A stretch of DNA of 64,000 nucleotides from Flavobacteriaceae bacterium (lineage in GTDB: Bacteria > Bacteroidota > Bacteroidia > Flavobacteriales > Flavobacteriaceae), in contig JANSXF010000001.1 in NCBI GenBank assembly GCA_024743095.1, positions 101,619 through 165,618 of the forward strand, given 5' to 3'. Positions within the stretch are counted from its first letter, which is position 1, and each line of letters begins with the position of its first letter. The position numbers were made by a program, and so were the translations under genes. Below the pieces are notes generated by a model. The model was not told where the DNA came from. It ran no database searches and saw only the letters and a program-made list of their open reading frames with translations. Shown here one piece after another: positions 35,343 through 45,059 of this stretch.

Positions 35343-37631
35343 ATGAATCAAGATTACATACAACCACATCCATGGAGCCTTATCGAAGAAGGGTTTGGCA
35401 AGGAACGGGTAAAGTCCTCCGAAAGCTTGTTCAGTATAGGCAACGGAGCTATGGGACAGCGTGCCAATTTTGAAGAATCCTATTCAGGGCCAACCTTTCA
35501 AGGAAGCTACATCGCAGGTGTGTATTACCCGGACAAGACCCGTGTGGGATGGTGGAAAAATGGTTATCCTGAATACTTTGCCAAAGTATTGAACGCTCCC
35601 AATTGGATTGGTATCGATGTTGACATAAATGGTACTCCTTTGGATTTGGCCACCTGTTCCAACATCAAAAGTTTTAGGCGCGAGCTCAATATGAAAGAGG
35701 GTTGGTATCAAAGAAGCTTTACGGCCACCACACCCAATAATATTGAACTTGAAGTGGTTGCCACACGATTTCTTAGCCTATCACACGATGAACTCGGGGC
35801 CATCAAATTTGAGATTACCCCCGTTAATTCTAATGCTTCGATTGTTTTTAAACCCTATATCGATGCTGGAATAACCAATGAGGACAGCAATTGGGACGAC
35901 AAGTTTTGGAACACCACGGATATATCAGTCGCTAAAAACCGGGCATTTATTGAATCACATACCATGAAGACCAATTTTAAGGTATGCACGTTTATGCAAG
36001 CTCAATTGGTCTACAATGATACTTTCAAAACTTCTCCGGATTCTGAAGATAAAGAAGAACTATCTATTGGCTTCGAGTTTGCCCAGAAAGTAAAAAAGGG
36101 AAAAACAGTACGTTTGATCAAGTTTGGCGGGTATACGATAGACCGCAATCATGAGCCAAATCAATTGACAGAAGCTGCCAATAACGTTTTAGGTCAAGTA
36201 TCATCACTTGGGTTTGATGGTCTATTGGAAGAACAGAAAAAGGCTTGGGCCCAGATTTGGGAAATGAGTGACATTGCTATTGATGGCGATATCAAGGCCC
36301 AACAGGGCATACGCTTCAATATTTTTCAATTGAACCAGACCTATACAGGAACAGATTCTCGATTGAACATTGGACCCAAAGGATTCACAGGTGAAAAATA
36401 TGGAGGTAGCACCTATTGGGACACCGAGGCCTATTGTCTCCAATTTTATATGGCGACCAAGAATCAAGAAGTAGCTCGAAAGCTTCTAAAATACCGCTAC
36501 AATCACTTAGAAAAGGCTATCGAGAATGCCGACAAACTAGGCTTTAAAAACGGAGCTGCCCTCTATCCAATGGTAACCATGAACGGTGAAGAGTGTCATA
36601 ACGAGTGGGAAATCACTTTTGAGGAAATCCATAGAAATGGTGCCATTGCCTATGCCATTTACAATTATACGCGCTATACCGAAGATTACAGTTACGTACC
36701 TGAAATGGGATTGGAAGTTTTAATCGGAATTGCCCGTTTTTGGCAACAGCGCGTCAACTGGTCCGAAAACAGAAAAAAATATGTAATGTTGGGGGTAACC
36801 GGCCCGAACGAGTACGAAAACAACGTTAACAACAACTGGTATACCAATTATATAGCCAAATGGTGTTTGGAGTACGCATTGGAACAGTTGGAATTTGTGC
36901 TACAAAACCACCCTGCCGATTATAAAAGAATCATTGAAAAGACCAAGCTGACCAATGACGAAACCGGGCTTTGGAAAAAAGTGGCCGCCCATATGTATTT
37001 CCCTTACTCCGAAGAGCATGGGGTTTACCTACAGCAAGATGGTTTTTTGGACAAAGATTTAGTCCGCGTGGCGGATTTGGACAAAAAGGAACGACCCATC
37101 AACCAGCATTGGAGCTGGGATAGAATTTTGCGTTCACCTTACATCAAACAGGCAGACACCTTGCAGGGGTTCTATTTCTTCGAAGACCACTTTACGGAGC
37201 AAGAGCTGGAAAAGCATTTTGATTTTTATGAACCGTTTACCGTTCATGAATCTTCGCTGTCACCTTGCGTGCACTCCGTTCAAGCCGCTAAATTGGACCG
37301 AATGGAGCAGGCCTACACCTTCTATTTGCGCACGTCTAGATTGGACCTGGACGATTACAACAAAGAGGTTGAAGAAGGATTGCACATTACCTCGATGGCC
37401 GGCACATGGATGAGTATTGTAGAGGGGTTTGGCGGCATGAGGGTAAAGGGCGAAAAGCTTTGCTTTGCTCCAAAAATCCCAGAACAATGGGAGAAGTATT
37501 CGTTTAAAATCAATTTTAGGGATAGAATTTTAAAAGCGACCGTGACCCAAGAGGGTGCCGATTTTGATATTGATACTGGCGAACCTTTAGAAATCCTCGT
37601 CAACGAAAAGCCAATTACTTTATCCGCTTAA
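35343..37631 (+). CDS. Glycoside hydrolase family 65 phosphorylase (maltose phosphorylase-like)
   Basis: The 762-residue protein has the GH65 domains: an N-terminal beta-sandwich, an (alpha/alpha)6 barrel with the catalytic acid in GPNEYENN (Glu490), and a small C-terminal domain. GH65 members phosphorolyse or hydrolyse alpha-glucosides such as maltose, trehalose and kojibiose. The length and FSIGNGAMGQRANFEE favour the maltose phosphorylase-like group, but the substrate is not certain. The usual neighbour, beta-phosphoglucomutase, and SusCD-type genes are absent here. Confidence 0.88.
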   Translation: MNQDYIQPHPWSLIEEGFGKERVKSSESLFSIGNGAMGQRANFEESYSGPTFQGSYIAGVYYPDKTRVGWWKNGYPEYFAKVLNAPNWIGIDVDINGTPLDLATCSNIKSFRRELNMKEGWYQRSFTATTPNNIELEVVATRFLSLSHDELGAIKFEITPVNSNASIVFKPYIDAGITNEDSNWDDKFWNTTDISVAKNRAFIESHTMKTNFKVCTFMQAQLVYNDTFKTSPDSEDKEELSIGFEFAQKVKKGKTVRLIKFGGYTIDRNHEPNQLTEAANNVLGQVSSLGFDGLLEEQKKAWAQIWEMSDIAIDGDIKAQQGIRFNIFQLNQTYTGTDSRLNIGPKGFTGEKYGGSTYWDTEAYCLQFYMATKNQEVARKLLKYRYNHLEKAIENADKLGFKNGAALYPMVTMNGEECHNEWEITFEEIHRNGAIAYAIYNYTRYTEDYSYVPEMGLEVLIGIARFWQQRVNWSENRKKYVMLGVTGPNEYENNVNNNWYTNYIAKWCLEYALEQLEFVLQNHPADYKRIIEKTKLTNDETGLWKKVAAHMYFPYSEEHGVYLQQDGFLDKDLVRVADLDKKERPINQHWSWDRILRSPYIKQADTLQGFYFFEDHFTEQELEKHFDFYEPFTVHESSLSPCVHSVQAAKLDRMEQAYTFYLRTSRLDLDDYNKEVEEGLHITSMAGTWMSIVEGFGGMRVKGEKLCFAPKIPEQWEKYSFKINFRDRILKATVTQEGADFDIDTGEPLEILVNEKPITLSA

Positions 37632-37749
37632 TTCATCAAAAAAAGGGGATAATAATGTTTGGATTTAGGTGATTTCAGCTAAAAATTGACAAAACAAATC
37701 GGTTTTAGGTTGATTCGGGCTATTTTCATAACATCTTAAAAATTTAACC

Positions 37750-38454
37750 ATGAAAAGACTATTGTTATGCGTATTAATATTTCAACTTGTAGGCTGTGCT
37801 GAATTGCAACAAGTTGTAAATCAATTACCACAAGGAACAGCAGGTATCGGAAACGACCAAATAGCACAAGGATTACGAGAAGCCCTCAATATGGGTATTG
37901 AAAAGCAGGTGAACAAACTTACCAGTGAAAATGGGTTCTATAGGAATGAACTGGTCAAAATCCTGCTGCCCGAAGAGCTTCAAAAAGTAGATAGGACATT
38001 ACGTGATATTGGCCTGTCAAGCTTGGCCGATGAAGGATTGAGAATCATCAATCGTGCAGCAGAGGACGCCGTGGGCGAAGCCACACCTATTTTTGTACAA
38101 GCAGTTAAGGGCATTACATTCAATGATGCCAAACAAATTCTGCTGGGTAACGACAACGCAGCCACTCAGTATTTGCAGCAGGCGACCAAAACTCAGTTGT
38201 ACAACAAATTCAATCCGGTCATCAAAAACTCGTTTCAAAAAGTAGGGGCCGACCAAATTTGGAGCAATATTATCACCAAGTACAACAGCTTGCCCTTGAC
38301 CAACGATGTAAATCCAGATTTAACCGATTATACCACCAACCAGGCGCTGGAAGGAGTTTATACTATGATAGCGGTAGAGGAAAAGGAAATTAGGACAAAA
38401 GTTTCGTCCAGAACAACAGATTTGTTAAAAAGGGTCTTTGCTCTTCAGGATTAA
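37750..38454 (+). CDS. DUF4197-family lipoprotein
   Basis: This 234-residue protein has a lipoprotein signal (LLLCVLIFQLVGC) and the DUF4197 body: IAQGLREALNMGIEKQVNKL, LLPEELQKVDRTLRDIGL and the C-terminal YTTNQALEGVYTMIAVEEKE. It is predicted to be an all-helical periplasmic lipoprotein. The family function is unknown. The length is typical. A terminator lies about 170 bp downstream. Confidence 0.88.
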   Translation: MKRLLLCVLIFQLVGCAELQQVVNQLPQGTAGIGNDQIAQGLREALNMGIEKQVNKLTSENGFYRNELVKILLPEELQKVDRTLRDIGLSSLADEGLRIINRAAEDAVGEATPIFVQAVKGITFNDAKQILLGNDNAATQYLQQATKTQLYNKFNPVIKNSFQKVGADQIWSNIITKYNSLPLTNDVNPDLTDYTTNQALEGVYTMIAVEEKEIRTKVSSRTTDLLKRVFALQD

Positions 38455-38623
38455 TCATAATTTTTTGATAAAAATGCAATAACCAAAAAAAGAAGACGTT
38501 ATAAACTCAATAATTAAGTATAATTATAACAAATTCCTAAAGTTAAATTAACCTTGATCTAGAGGTTAAACTTGAATTTTGTAAAAGTTATCTGAGTTAG
38601 CATTTTTTTGAGTTAGTTAGTTT

Positions 38624-38652
38624 AAAAACCGGTGTTCCTCACCGGTTTTTTG
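38624..38652. terminator. Bidirectional terminator
   Basis: AAAAACCGGTG (38624-38634) pairs with CACCGGTTTTT (38640-38650) around a 5-nt loop, with T tracts on both strands. It separates the convergent DUF4197 and 38639 genes. The latter's stop codon lies in the hairpin. Confidence 0.88.
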
Positions 38653-39160
38653 TTTTATGTACTTTTTGGTACAATCCATCAAATGCAATGGAAACCATGC
38701 CATCATTTTCAAGAACCTCCCACAATTGCCTAACGGTTCCATCGTCATTTTTGGTCCAAGTTATTCGGTTCCTATATGTTTTTCCATCTTTTTCAAATTC
38801 ATCCGAAGTCAGCACCATTTGGTCATCCTCCCTATTTCCTTTCAATTTTAGAACAGCGCCCGCATTGTCCACCCACAATTGTTCCCACTGATTGATTTCA
38901 TGATTATAAAAGTTAAGACTGGTACCCGTATATGCAGCTTTGGCACTGATCCAATTTTCCCTTACAACACAACCTTCCTCTTCCTTTTGAACCATACTTG
39001 AGCCTGCATAGGAACCATCTTGGCAATTAACCACCTTCCACTCCCCTACCCAAAAATCAAAGGCTCTATGATTATCCGAACAGCAATTGCAGTTCTTCCC
39101 ATCTTGAGCATATAAAACCATCTGAAACGAAAGGATTAAAACAAGAAAAACTCTTTTCAT
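38639..39160 (-). CDS. Hypothetical secreted protein (DUF1579-like)
   Basis: This 173-residue protein has a signal peptide (1-18), then a CNCC motif and HRAFDFWVGEWKVVNC, which resembles the start of DUF1579-like or lipocalin-type domains of unknown function. The body WEQLWVDNAGAVLKLKG, EFEKDGKTYRNRITWTK and VRQLWEVLENDG is a series of beta strands, consistent with a small beta barrel. The Cys cluster (four Cys within the first 35 residues) is unusual and may bind metal or form disulphides. The function is unknown. Confidence 0.7.
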   Translation of the reverse strand: MKRVFLVLILSFQMVLYAQDGKNCNCCSDNHRAFDFWVGEWKVVNCQDGSYAGSSMVQKEEEGCVVRENWISAKAAYTGTSLNFYNHEINQWEQLWVDNAGAVLKLKGNREDDQMVLTSDEFEKDGKTYRNRITWTKNDDGTVRQLWEVLENDGMVSIAFDGLYQKVHKTKNR

Positions 39161-39328
39161 GTAAAAAAATGGATTGAAAACCGTGCCTTTTAAAGGTACG
39201 TTAATTTTATCCTAACCCAATGTAAGCCATCACAGCAAAAACGGTGCAATACGTTAAATTTTAGATAAATTACCTGATTTATAGACGTATACCTGCCACC
39301 AACGTAGTCCACCAGCATCTTTTGAACG

Positions 39329-39336
39329 TATCTTTG
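39329..39336 (+). promoter_or_regulatory. -7 element of the 63-residue protein gene
   Basis: TATCTTTG is a perfect TAnnTTTG match 22 bp before the ATG at 39359. No clear TTTG lies at -33. Confidence 0.45.
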
Positions 39337-39358
39337 TTATTAACAAATCTTGAGAGCT

Positions 39359-39550
39359 ATGAATAATCAAAATTGTAAAGTAGGGGCAGTAACACCGATT
39401 ACAGGTTTAAGCCAAGCAGCTTCCATTTTGGAGGTAATGCATCAAAATTTTATGGAAAAAGCAGCAAGTGTTGCCGCAAAAGAGAATCAGCTGGACGAGT
39501 TTTTCAAAAGAAAGGCACAGAGCATCAAAAAGATTTTGGAAAGCCTATAA
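39359..39550 (+). CDS. Small hypothetical protein
   Basis: The gene starts at ATG 39359 (a TTG three codons earlier is in frame but less likely) and encodes 63 residues. It has a polar N-terminus with one Cys, a central ASILEVMHQNFMEKAASVAA helix and a basic helical tail (FFKRKAQSIKKILESL). It is followed by the convergent pyrF. I do not recognise a family; the clear promoter element and amphipathic helices argue for a real product. Confidence 0.5.
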   Translation: MNNQNCKVGAVTPITGLSQAASILEVMHQNFMEKAASVAAKENQLDEFFKRKAQSIKKILESL

Positions 39551-39567
39551 ATCGGCATTGCTATGAT

Positions 39568-40389
39568 CTATTTGATTTTACTTAGTTCAATTTGCATCTC
39601 TTGCTGGATTTCGTATGCCTTTTTCCCAGCGGCTTCGGCAAAATCATTGCCTGTTGATGCATAAATAATTCCTCTGGAAGAATTCACCAACAAACCTACA
39701 TTTTTGGTGATTCCATACTTGCATACTTCTTGCAGACTGCCTCCTTGTGCCCCCACCCCGGGCACCAATAAAAAGCTCTCCGGTACAATCTTTCGAATAT
39801 CCTCCAAATAAGAGGCCTTTGTAGCTCCAACTACATACATCAATCGCTCGGAACCTTTATATGTTTTGGAAACGGACAATACTTCTTTGTAGAGTTCCTG
39901 CCCATCCACGGTTTTCGTCTGAAAATCATATGCTCCTTGATTGGAGGTCAACGCCAATAAAATGGTATGCCTGTCTTCAAATTCCAGAAAAGGCTCCACC
40001 GAATCCTTGCCCATGTAGGGTGCAATGGTAATGGAATCAAAATCCATGGTTTCGAAAAACGCTTTTGCATACCGGGTAGATGTATTTCCAATATCACCGC
40101 GTTTGGCATCGGCAATGGTGAAAATCTCAGGATGTTTGGTATTTAGATACTCCATGGTCCGCTCCAAAGACTTCCATCCCTTAATTCCATAGGCTTCATA
40201 AAAGGCAATATTGGGCTTGTAGGCCACACAGTAGGAATGTGTAGCATCTATAATAGCTTTGTTGAAAGCAAAAATGGGATCTTCTTCTTTTAGAAGGTGA
40301 TTGGGGATTTTATCCAAATCAGTGTCGAGACCAACACAGAGGAATGATTTTTTTTGACGTATTTGGGCAATTAAATCTTCTATCTTCAT
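39568..40389 (-). CDS. pyrF: Orotidine 5'-phosphate decarboxylase
   Basis: The 273-residue protein is a type 2 OMP decarboxylase: [14 protein letters not shown] at the N-terminus, [19 protein letters not shown] with the catalytic D-K-D set, and PGVGAQGG in the phosphate site. It performs the final step of UMP synthesis. The length fits the longer PyrF class common in Bacteroidota and Actinobacteria. It lies 41 bp after prfA on the same strand, so the two are probably co-transcribed. Confidence 0.95.
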   Translation of the reverse strand: MKIEDLIAQIRQKKSFLCVGLDTDLDKIPNHLLKEEDPIFAFNKAIIDATHSYCVAYKPNIAFYEAYGIKGWKSLERTMEYLNTKHPEIFTIADAKRGDIGNTSTRYAKAFFETMDFDSITIAPYMGKDSVEPFLEFEDRHTILLALTSNQGAYDFQTKTVDGQELYKEVLSVSKTYKGSERLMYVVGATKASYLEDIRKIVPESFLLVPGVGAQGGSLQEVCKYGITKNVGLLVNSSRGIIYASTGNDFAEAAGKKAYEIQQEMQIELSKIK

Positions 40390-40430
40390 TTAGATGTGTT
40401 CTCGACAGACTGAAAAATTTATGCTACAGA

Positions 40431-41507
40431 TTAAAATATCTCCGAAGCCTCTTTGAGTTTTTCGGTGTTTTCCACCAACATCAACTCATCAATAATTTTT
40501 TGGACATCTCCGTTTATAATGTTCTGTAAATCATAAAGCGTAAGACCAATTCGGTGATCGGTCACCCTTCCTTGTGGGTAATTATAGGTCCGGATTTTCG
40601 CCGAACGGTCACCACTGCTTACCTGTGAGTTACGCTTTGCGGCGTCCTCTGCCTGCTTTTTGGCCAATTCCATATCGTACAAACGCGCACGGAGTACTTT
40701 GAACGCCTTATCCTTGTTCTTGTGCTGGGATTTCTCATCCTGACATTGCGCCACGATACCTGTAGGCTCATGCGTTAAACGAACTGCTGAATAGGTGGTG
40801 TTAACCGACTGCCCTCCTGGTCCCGAAGAACAGAAATAGTCTATCCGTACATCTTTGGGGTCAATCTGGACATCGAATTCTTCCGCTTCGGGAATTACCA
40901 TTACGGTTGCGGCACTGGTATGTACCCTACCTTGAGTCTCGGTCTGTGGCACACGTTGCACACGGTGCACACCTGCCTCAAACTTTAGGGTTCCGTAAAC
41001 ATCTTCACCATTCACTTCAAAATGGATTTCCTTGTAGCCACCGCTGGTTCCCTCGCTCAAATCGATTACGTTGGTCTTCCAGCCTTTGGACTCACAATAT
41101 TTGGTGTACATACGGAACAGGTCGCCTGCAAAAATACTGGCTTCGTCGCCACCGGTACCTGCCCGGATTTCCATTACAACGTTTTTGGCGTCCTCAGGGT
41201 CTTTGGGAATCAGAAGAAACTTGATTTCCTCTTCCAGTTTGGGCAAGGCACTTTTGGCCTCGTCCAACTGCATTTTGGCCATTTCAACCATTTCGACATC
41301 ACTGCCATCCGAAATAATTTCCTCTGCCTCCTCTATGTTATTGGTAAGGGTTATATACTCATCGCGCTTGTCGCTGAGTACTTTAAGGTCTTTGTACTCC
41401 TTGTTGAGTTTTACGTATCTTTTTTGGTCCGCGATGATATCGGGCTGTATGATCAGGTCCGAAACCTCATCAAAGCGCTGTTTTACGATGTTGAGTTTGT
41501 CTAGCAT
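40431..41507 (-). CDS. prfA: Peptide chain release factor 1
   Basis: The 358-residue protein has the RF1 layout: an N-terminal coiled domain, the anticodon-like region [17 protein letters not shown] containing P-Q-T, and the peptidyl hydrolysis motif GPGGQS. RF1 reads UAA and UAG. The P-x-T motif distinguishes it from RF2, which has S-P-F. The length is standard. It is upstream of pyrF and divergent from the small ABC pair. Confidence 0.95.
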   Translation of the reverse strand: MLDKLNIVKQRFDEVSDLIIQPDIIADQKRYVKLNKEYKDLKVLSDKRDEYITLTNNIEEAEEIISDGSDVEMVEMAKMQLDEAKSALPKLEEEIKFLLIPKDPEDAKNVVMEIRAGTGGDEASIFAGDLFRMYTKYCESKGWKTNVIDLSEGTSGGYKEIHFEVNGEDVYGTLKFEAGVHRVQRVPQTETQGRVHTSAATVMVIPEAEEFDVQIDPKDVRIDYFCSSGPGGQSVNTTYSAVRLTHEPTGIVAQCQDEKSQHKNKDKAFKVLRARLYDMELAKKQAEDAAKRNSQVSSGDRSAKIRTYNYPQGRVTDHRIGLTLYDLQNIINGDVQKIIDELMLVENTEKLKEASEIF

Positions 41508-41568
41508 AAATCAATCCTCCTAAATAGGAATGCGAATTTACGATTAATTTGTACATTTAGTAAATACC

Positions 41569-41868
41569 ATGGTTCCATTATTCCGTCTTAAAACGTATCT
41601 ACTGGTTTTTATTTTCTACAAAACCATTCTCTTGGCTTCTACGATGATAGCAATCCTATTTATGCTTTTGGAAGTGCCGTTTTCCTCCATAATTGCTTTG
41701 AAGTTGGTTTTTATTGGATTGTTTATATTAAGGTTTTCATATTCAAGATATTCAAAAGATTTGGTTTTGTATCAAAACTTCGGGATTTCAAAGCTTTGCT
41801 TATTGTCGATTTCTTTTGCGATTGACTTTCTGATATCCGCTATCATTTATATCCTATTTTTCTCTTGA
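41569..41868 (+). CDS. Small membrane protein partner of an ABC ATPase
   Basis: This 99-residue protein has three to four hydrophobic segments (about 9-32, 36-55, 75-98) with no known family. Its stop overlaps the next gene's start by TTGA (41865-41868), a strong sign of coupling with an ABC ATPase. It is much smaller than usual permeases; it may be half of a minimal exporter or a regulatory membrane anchor. The function is not known. Confidence 0.65.
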   Translation: MVPLFRLKTYLLVFIFYKTILLASTMIAILFMLLEVPFSSIIALKLVFIGLFILRFSYSRYSKDLVLYQNFGISKLCLLSISFAIDFLISAIIYILFFS

Positions 41869-42530
41869 TTCTAGAAATCGACAACATAGAACTTTCCTTT
41901 GACAACAAAACCATTTTGAGAGGTGTGTATTTGAAAGCGGAAAGTGGAAAGGTTACGGGAATCTTGGGAAGAAATGGTTCCGGTAAAACATCTTTGCTAA
42001 ATATTTTATTCGGTAGTTTAAAACCAAAGTATAAATCCATCCGTATTGACGGGAAATACATAACAACACCATTGTTTCAAAGAAATCAAGTCGCCTATTT
42101 ACCACAACACAGGCTTCTTACCAGAAATATGAAAGTACGTAGCAGTCTCAAATTGTTCAATATTGATCGGGAAACATTCATTGAAACTTTTGGCCATTTC
42201 AAATCCATCAAAAACCACTATACTTCGGAACTTTCAGGAGGAGAACTTAGATTATTGGAAACCTATTTAATACTAAACAGCGACAAGAATATTATTCTCC
42301 TTGATGAACCCTTTTCCAATTTAGCGCCCTTGTATGTATCAAAAGTCAAGCATATCATTGAGAGCAAAAAATCTGATAAAATCATCCTGTTGACCGACCA
42401 TTTATATGAAGAAATCGTTTCGCTAAGCGATGACTTATACCTTCTCAAAAATGGGTGTTCAAAATTGATTAACAATATGGAAGATCTCAAAAGTGGGGGA
42501 TACTTACCTATTAATTCCCAACAAAAGTAG
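41865..42530 (+). CDS. ABC transporter ATP-binding protein
   Basis: The 221-residue ATPase has Walker A GRNGSGKT (residues about 34-41), signature LSGGELR and Walker B NIILLDEPFSNL, followed by TDH as the switch His. The start is TTG 41865, overlapping the stop of the small membrane protein gene; no better ATG lies nearby upstream. The two genes make a minimal ABC unit with no large permease. The 3' end overlaps the convergent DUF3570 gene by 20 bp. Confidence 0.85.
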   Translation: MILEIDNIELSFDNKTILRGVYLKAESGKVTGILGRNGSGKTSLLNILFGSLKPKYKSIRIDGKYITTPLFQRNQVAYLPQHRLLTRNMKVRSSLKLFNIDRETFIETFGHFKSIKNHYTSELSGGELRLLETYLILNSDKNIILLDEPFSNLAPLYVSKVKHIIESKKSDKIILLTDHLYEEIVSLSDDLYLLKNGCSKLINNMEDLKSGGYLPINSQQK

Positions 42531-43806
42531 TCCCCAAGGTAACAATCAAAGCATTAAGCCCATCACTACGGTCGTATTGGCTAAATTGAAGGTTGATGGT
42601 CTTTAAACCGAAATTGAGCACTCGGGCACTGGTAAAAATATCCTTGTACTGTACCCCTATCCCATATTGATGGGCGTCGTAATTGGACAGATCATAGTCC
42701 GAAGTATAAAATTCGTAAGTTGACAACGCTTGCTCCTTGGGATAAAAATGATCCGCAGCGGTCTGCGTGTAATAGCGGTAACTAGGATATACCGTAAACT
42801 TATCGGAAAGTTTGACCGGGGCTTCCAAACTGGCCGTATGGGAATTTACGCCCCAATCATCCCAATAAAAACGGTAATAGGAACGTAGGATGACCAAATC
42901 GTTCAAATAGTAATTCAATCGACCGCCCACAGGTAATTTAAAACGACGATCGGGCAATTGCTCTACATTGTCCGCCAACTGAAAGCTATCAATATAAAAA
43001 TTCTCAAAATCAGAAAAGTAGACTCGCTGGAAGGGCGTGCTCAACAATCCGTTCTGGGAAACCACATCCATAAAAAGCGCGCCTTGCAATTTCTGGGTCA
43101 AAATCTGTGAAAAACTCAGGGAAAGTGAATACGAATTTCTGTTCTCATTGTCAAACTCCGTAAAAATCGGGTTGTAGGTACCGTTCCCAGTAATTCGGTC
43201 ATCAAAAAAACCATCCCGCAGCTCAATGGGGTATTGTGAGTTCCATTTATCCATAAATACCCGACCGCTAAGGGTTACTTCGGTGTTCTTCTCGTTGAAC
43301 AACTTGGTAAGGCTACCGCCAAATCCTATCGAGAAATAATCATACTCCGATGAAAGGTAGGCATTGGCGCTCCATATGGTGTTCCGGTCTTCCGAACTAT
43401 GCTGATATGAGGGATTGATATAGACCAACATATCCTTTCTTGATTCTCCCGAAGAAGCATCAAAAGGGGTAACATTGAGTCCACCGTCCAAAGGGTTTAC
43501 ATTACTGGATGATGCCGAGGTATATGCAGAAAGGCCAACATCAACCGTTAAAATATCGTCTTCGTTCATGGGCATACGCAAAACGATGCTGGAGGTGGCA
43601 TCGGTCAATTTTTCGGTACCCTCCCCTCCCGTAACGGCAGCATTTTGTCCATCTTGATTGTAATAACTAAAAAGTAAATCTACTTCGCTGGCTTCCAAAA
43701 CCCTCCGCTGGTAGGAGTTGTCCCCTTGTTGCGACCAACCTTGGAAGGTCATCAAAAAGAAAAGGGCCACAAAAACGGATTTTACTGATCTGGATAACTG
43801 CATCAT
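42511..43806 (-). CDS. DUF3570 outer-membrane beta-barrel protein
   Basis: This 431-residue protein has a signal peptide (to about residue 25, ending FQGWSQ). The body shows alternating hydrophobic strands across its length, with TSDYDLSNYDAHQYGIGVQY and a final strand ALIVTLGTTFVGN, consistent with an outer-membrane barrel of the DUF3570 family. It is the last gene of the Rieske-Trx-ApbE-DUF4266-DUF3570 operon. The barrel may carry the small DUF4266 lipoprotein or pass electrons or substrates across the outer membrane; the function is unproven. Confidence 0.88.
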   Translation of the reverse strand: MMQLSRSVKSVFVALFFLMTFQGWSQQGDNSYQRRVLEASEVDLLFSYYNQDGQNAAVTGGEGTEKLTDATSSIVLRMPMNEDDILTVDVGLSAYTSASSSNVNPLDGGLNVTPFDASSGESRKDMLVYINPSYQHSSEDRNTIWSANAYLSSEYDYFSIGFGGSLTKLFNEKNTEVTLSGRVFMDKWNSQYPIELRDGFFDDRITGNGTYNPIFTEFDNENRNSYSLSLSFSQILTQKLQGALFMDVVSQNGLLSTPFQRVYFSDFENFYIDSFQLADNVEQLPDRRFKLPVGGRLNYYLNDLVILRSYYRFYWDDWGVNSHTASLEAPVKLSDKFTVYPSYRYYTQTAADHFYPKEQALSTYEFYTSDYDLSNYDAHQYGIGVQYKDIFTSARVLNFGLKTINLQFSQYDRSDGLNALIVTLGTTFVGN

Positions 43807-43841
43807 GGGTTTTAGGTTGGTTATAAGCTAGAATCTTCTGG

Positions 43842-44051
43842 TCAATTACATCCGCATCCGCCCCCTGTTTTGCCACCATTGGCACCGGAGGAGGCTTCCC
43901 TATAAATATGGAAATTGGTCTCGAACCTCTCGCACGGTCTGGCGCTCAGTTGCATTTCTTCAGCGTTCACATACACTTTATCGTACTCGCGAACGACCAA
44001 GCAAGAACTGGCTAAAATCAAAAGGAACAGTAGAGCAATAGGTTTTCCCAT
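43842..44051 (-). CDS. DUF4266 small lipoprotein
   Basis: The 69-residue protein has a lipoprotein signal (LLFLLILASSC, Cys17) and a short mature part with VREYDKVYVNAEEMQLSARP. It ends with a Gly-rich, Cys-containing tail GGKTGGGCGCN. These are the hallmarks of DUF4266. It includes SSGAN, similar to but not matching the SGA(T/S) site that ApbE flavinylates. The gene is between apbE and DUF3570 in one operon, so it may be the redox partner or scaffold of the system. This is inference. Confidence 0.85.
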   Translation of the reverse strand: MGKPIALLFLLILASSCLVVREYDKVYVNAEEMQLSARPCERFETNFHIYREASSGANGGKTGGGCGCN

Positions 44052-44063
44052 AATATAAATGTA

Positions 44064-45059
44064 CTAATTCGTGTCGAACATAATGCCCGAACTCCGATGG
44101 ACTTTGTTCTCGGAATCCACCACAACGGCCTCTACCCCATCAATTTGGTTGATCATATGCAAACCAACATCGCGCCCCATGGTAAAAACCGCGGTCGCCA
44201 AAGCATCGCATAGTTCCGCTTGTTTGGCAAAAATGGAAACACTGTTGACTCCCTTGGTTGGATAGCCCGACCTTGGGTCTATAATGTGAGAATATTTTAC
44301 ACCGTTGAGCGTAATGTATTTTTCGTAATTCCCCGAAGTGGCCACAGAGGATTCCACAACGGGCAACCAACTGAATACCTTGCCCTTGCTTAGAGGGTTG
44401 GCAATTCCCACCAGCCACTTTTCGCCCGTTACTTTGGTACCCCAAGTGGTTAGGTCTCCAGAAGCATTTATGATTCCCCCTTTTACATCTTTGGATACGA
44501 GCAGGCCCTTGGCCTTATCGGCAGCATAACCCTTGCCAATGGCGCCAAATCCAATTCGCATCCCCTTTTCGGACAGATAAACGGTTTGATCATCGGTGTT
44601 AAGTATAATTTTTTTAAACCCCACTTTTGACACTGAATTTTTGATTTCGGCTTCGGTCGGAACCTTGTCCATCGTACCATCGAACTTCCAGATATTGTCC
44701 ATGGAGGCATACGTGATATCAAATGCCCCATCGGTTATTTCGGATATTTTGATGGACCGCTCGATCAAGTTAAAAAGCTCCTGGCTTACCTTGACCGGTT
44801 GAATCCCTGCGTTTTTGTTGATCAGGGAAGTTTCGGACTTCTCGTCCCAAGATGAAATAATCCGTTCTATGCGTTCAATTTCGGAGACAGCTTCGTCTAT
44901 GTTGATATAGCCAATTTCCTCATTAGGTGCCACCACGGTAATCTCGAACCGCGTACCCATCAATTTAAGGGTCTTTTGCACGGTAACATCGGTCTGCCCC
45001 AACTGCCCGAACGACAGCAAGCAACAAAGACTGCAGGCCAAGGCAAATAGGGTTTTCAT
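44064..45059 (-). CDS. apbE: FAD:protein FMN transferase ApbE
   Basis: The 331-residue protein has a signal peptide (to about 19) and ApbE motifs: GTRFEITVVAPN, GAFDITYASM, GFGAIGKGYAADKA, and HIIDPRSGYPTKG with the metal and FAD residues. The CDALATAVFTMG segment ends the active site. ApbE attaches FMN covalently to Thr or Ser of exported target proteins. Its ATG overlaps the thioredoxin-like gene's stop (45056-45059). No classical NqrC or RnfG target is in this operon, so the target is unknown. Confidence 0.93.
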   Translation of the reverse strand: MKTLFALACSLCCLLSFGQLGQTDVTVQKTLKLMGTRFEITVVAPNEEIGYINIDEAVSEIERIERIISSWDEKSETSLINKNAGIQPVKVSQELFNLIERSIKISEITDGAFDITYASMDNIWKFDGTMDKVPTEAEIKNSVSKVGFKKIILNTDDQTVYLSEKGMRIGFGAIGKGYAADKAKGLLVSKDVKGGIINASGDLTTWGTKVTGEKWLVGIANPLSKGKVFSWLPVVESSVATSGNYEKYITLNGVKYSHIIDPRSGYPTKGVNSVSIFAKQAELCDALATAVFTMGRDVGLHMINQIDGVEAVVVDSENKVHRSSGIMFDTN

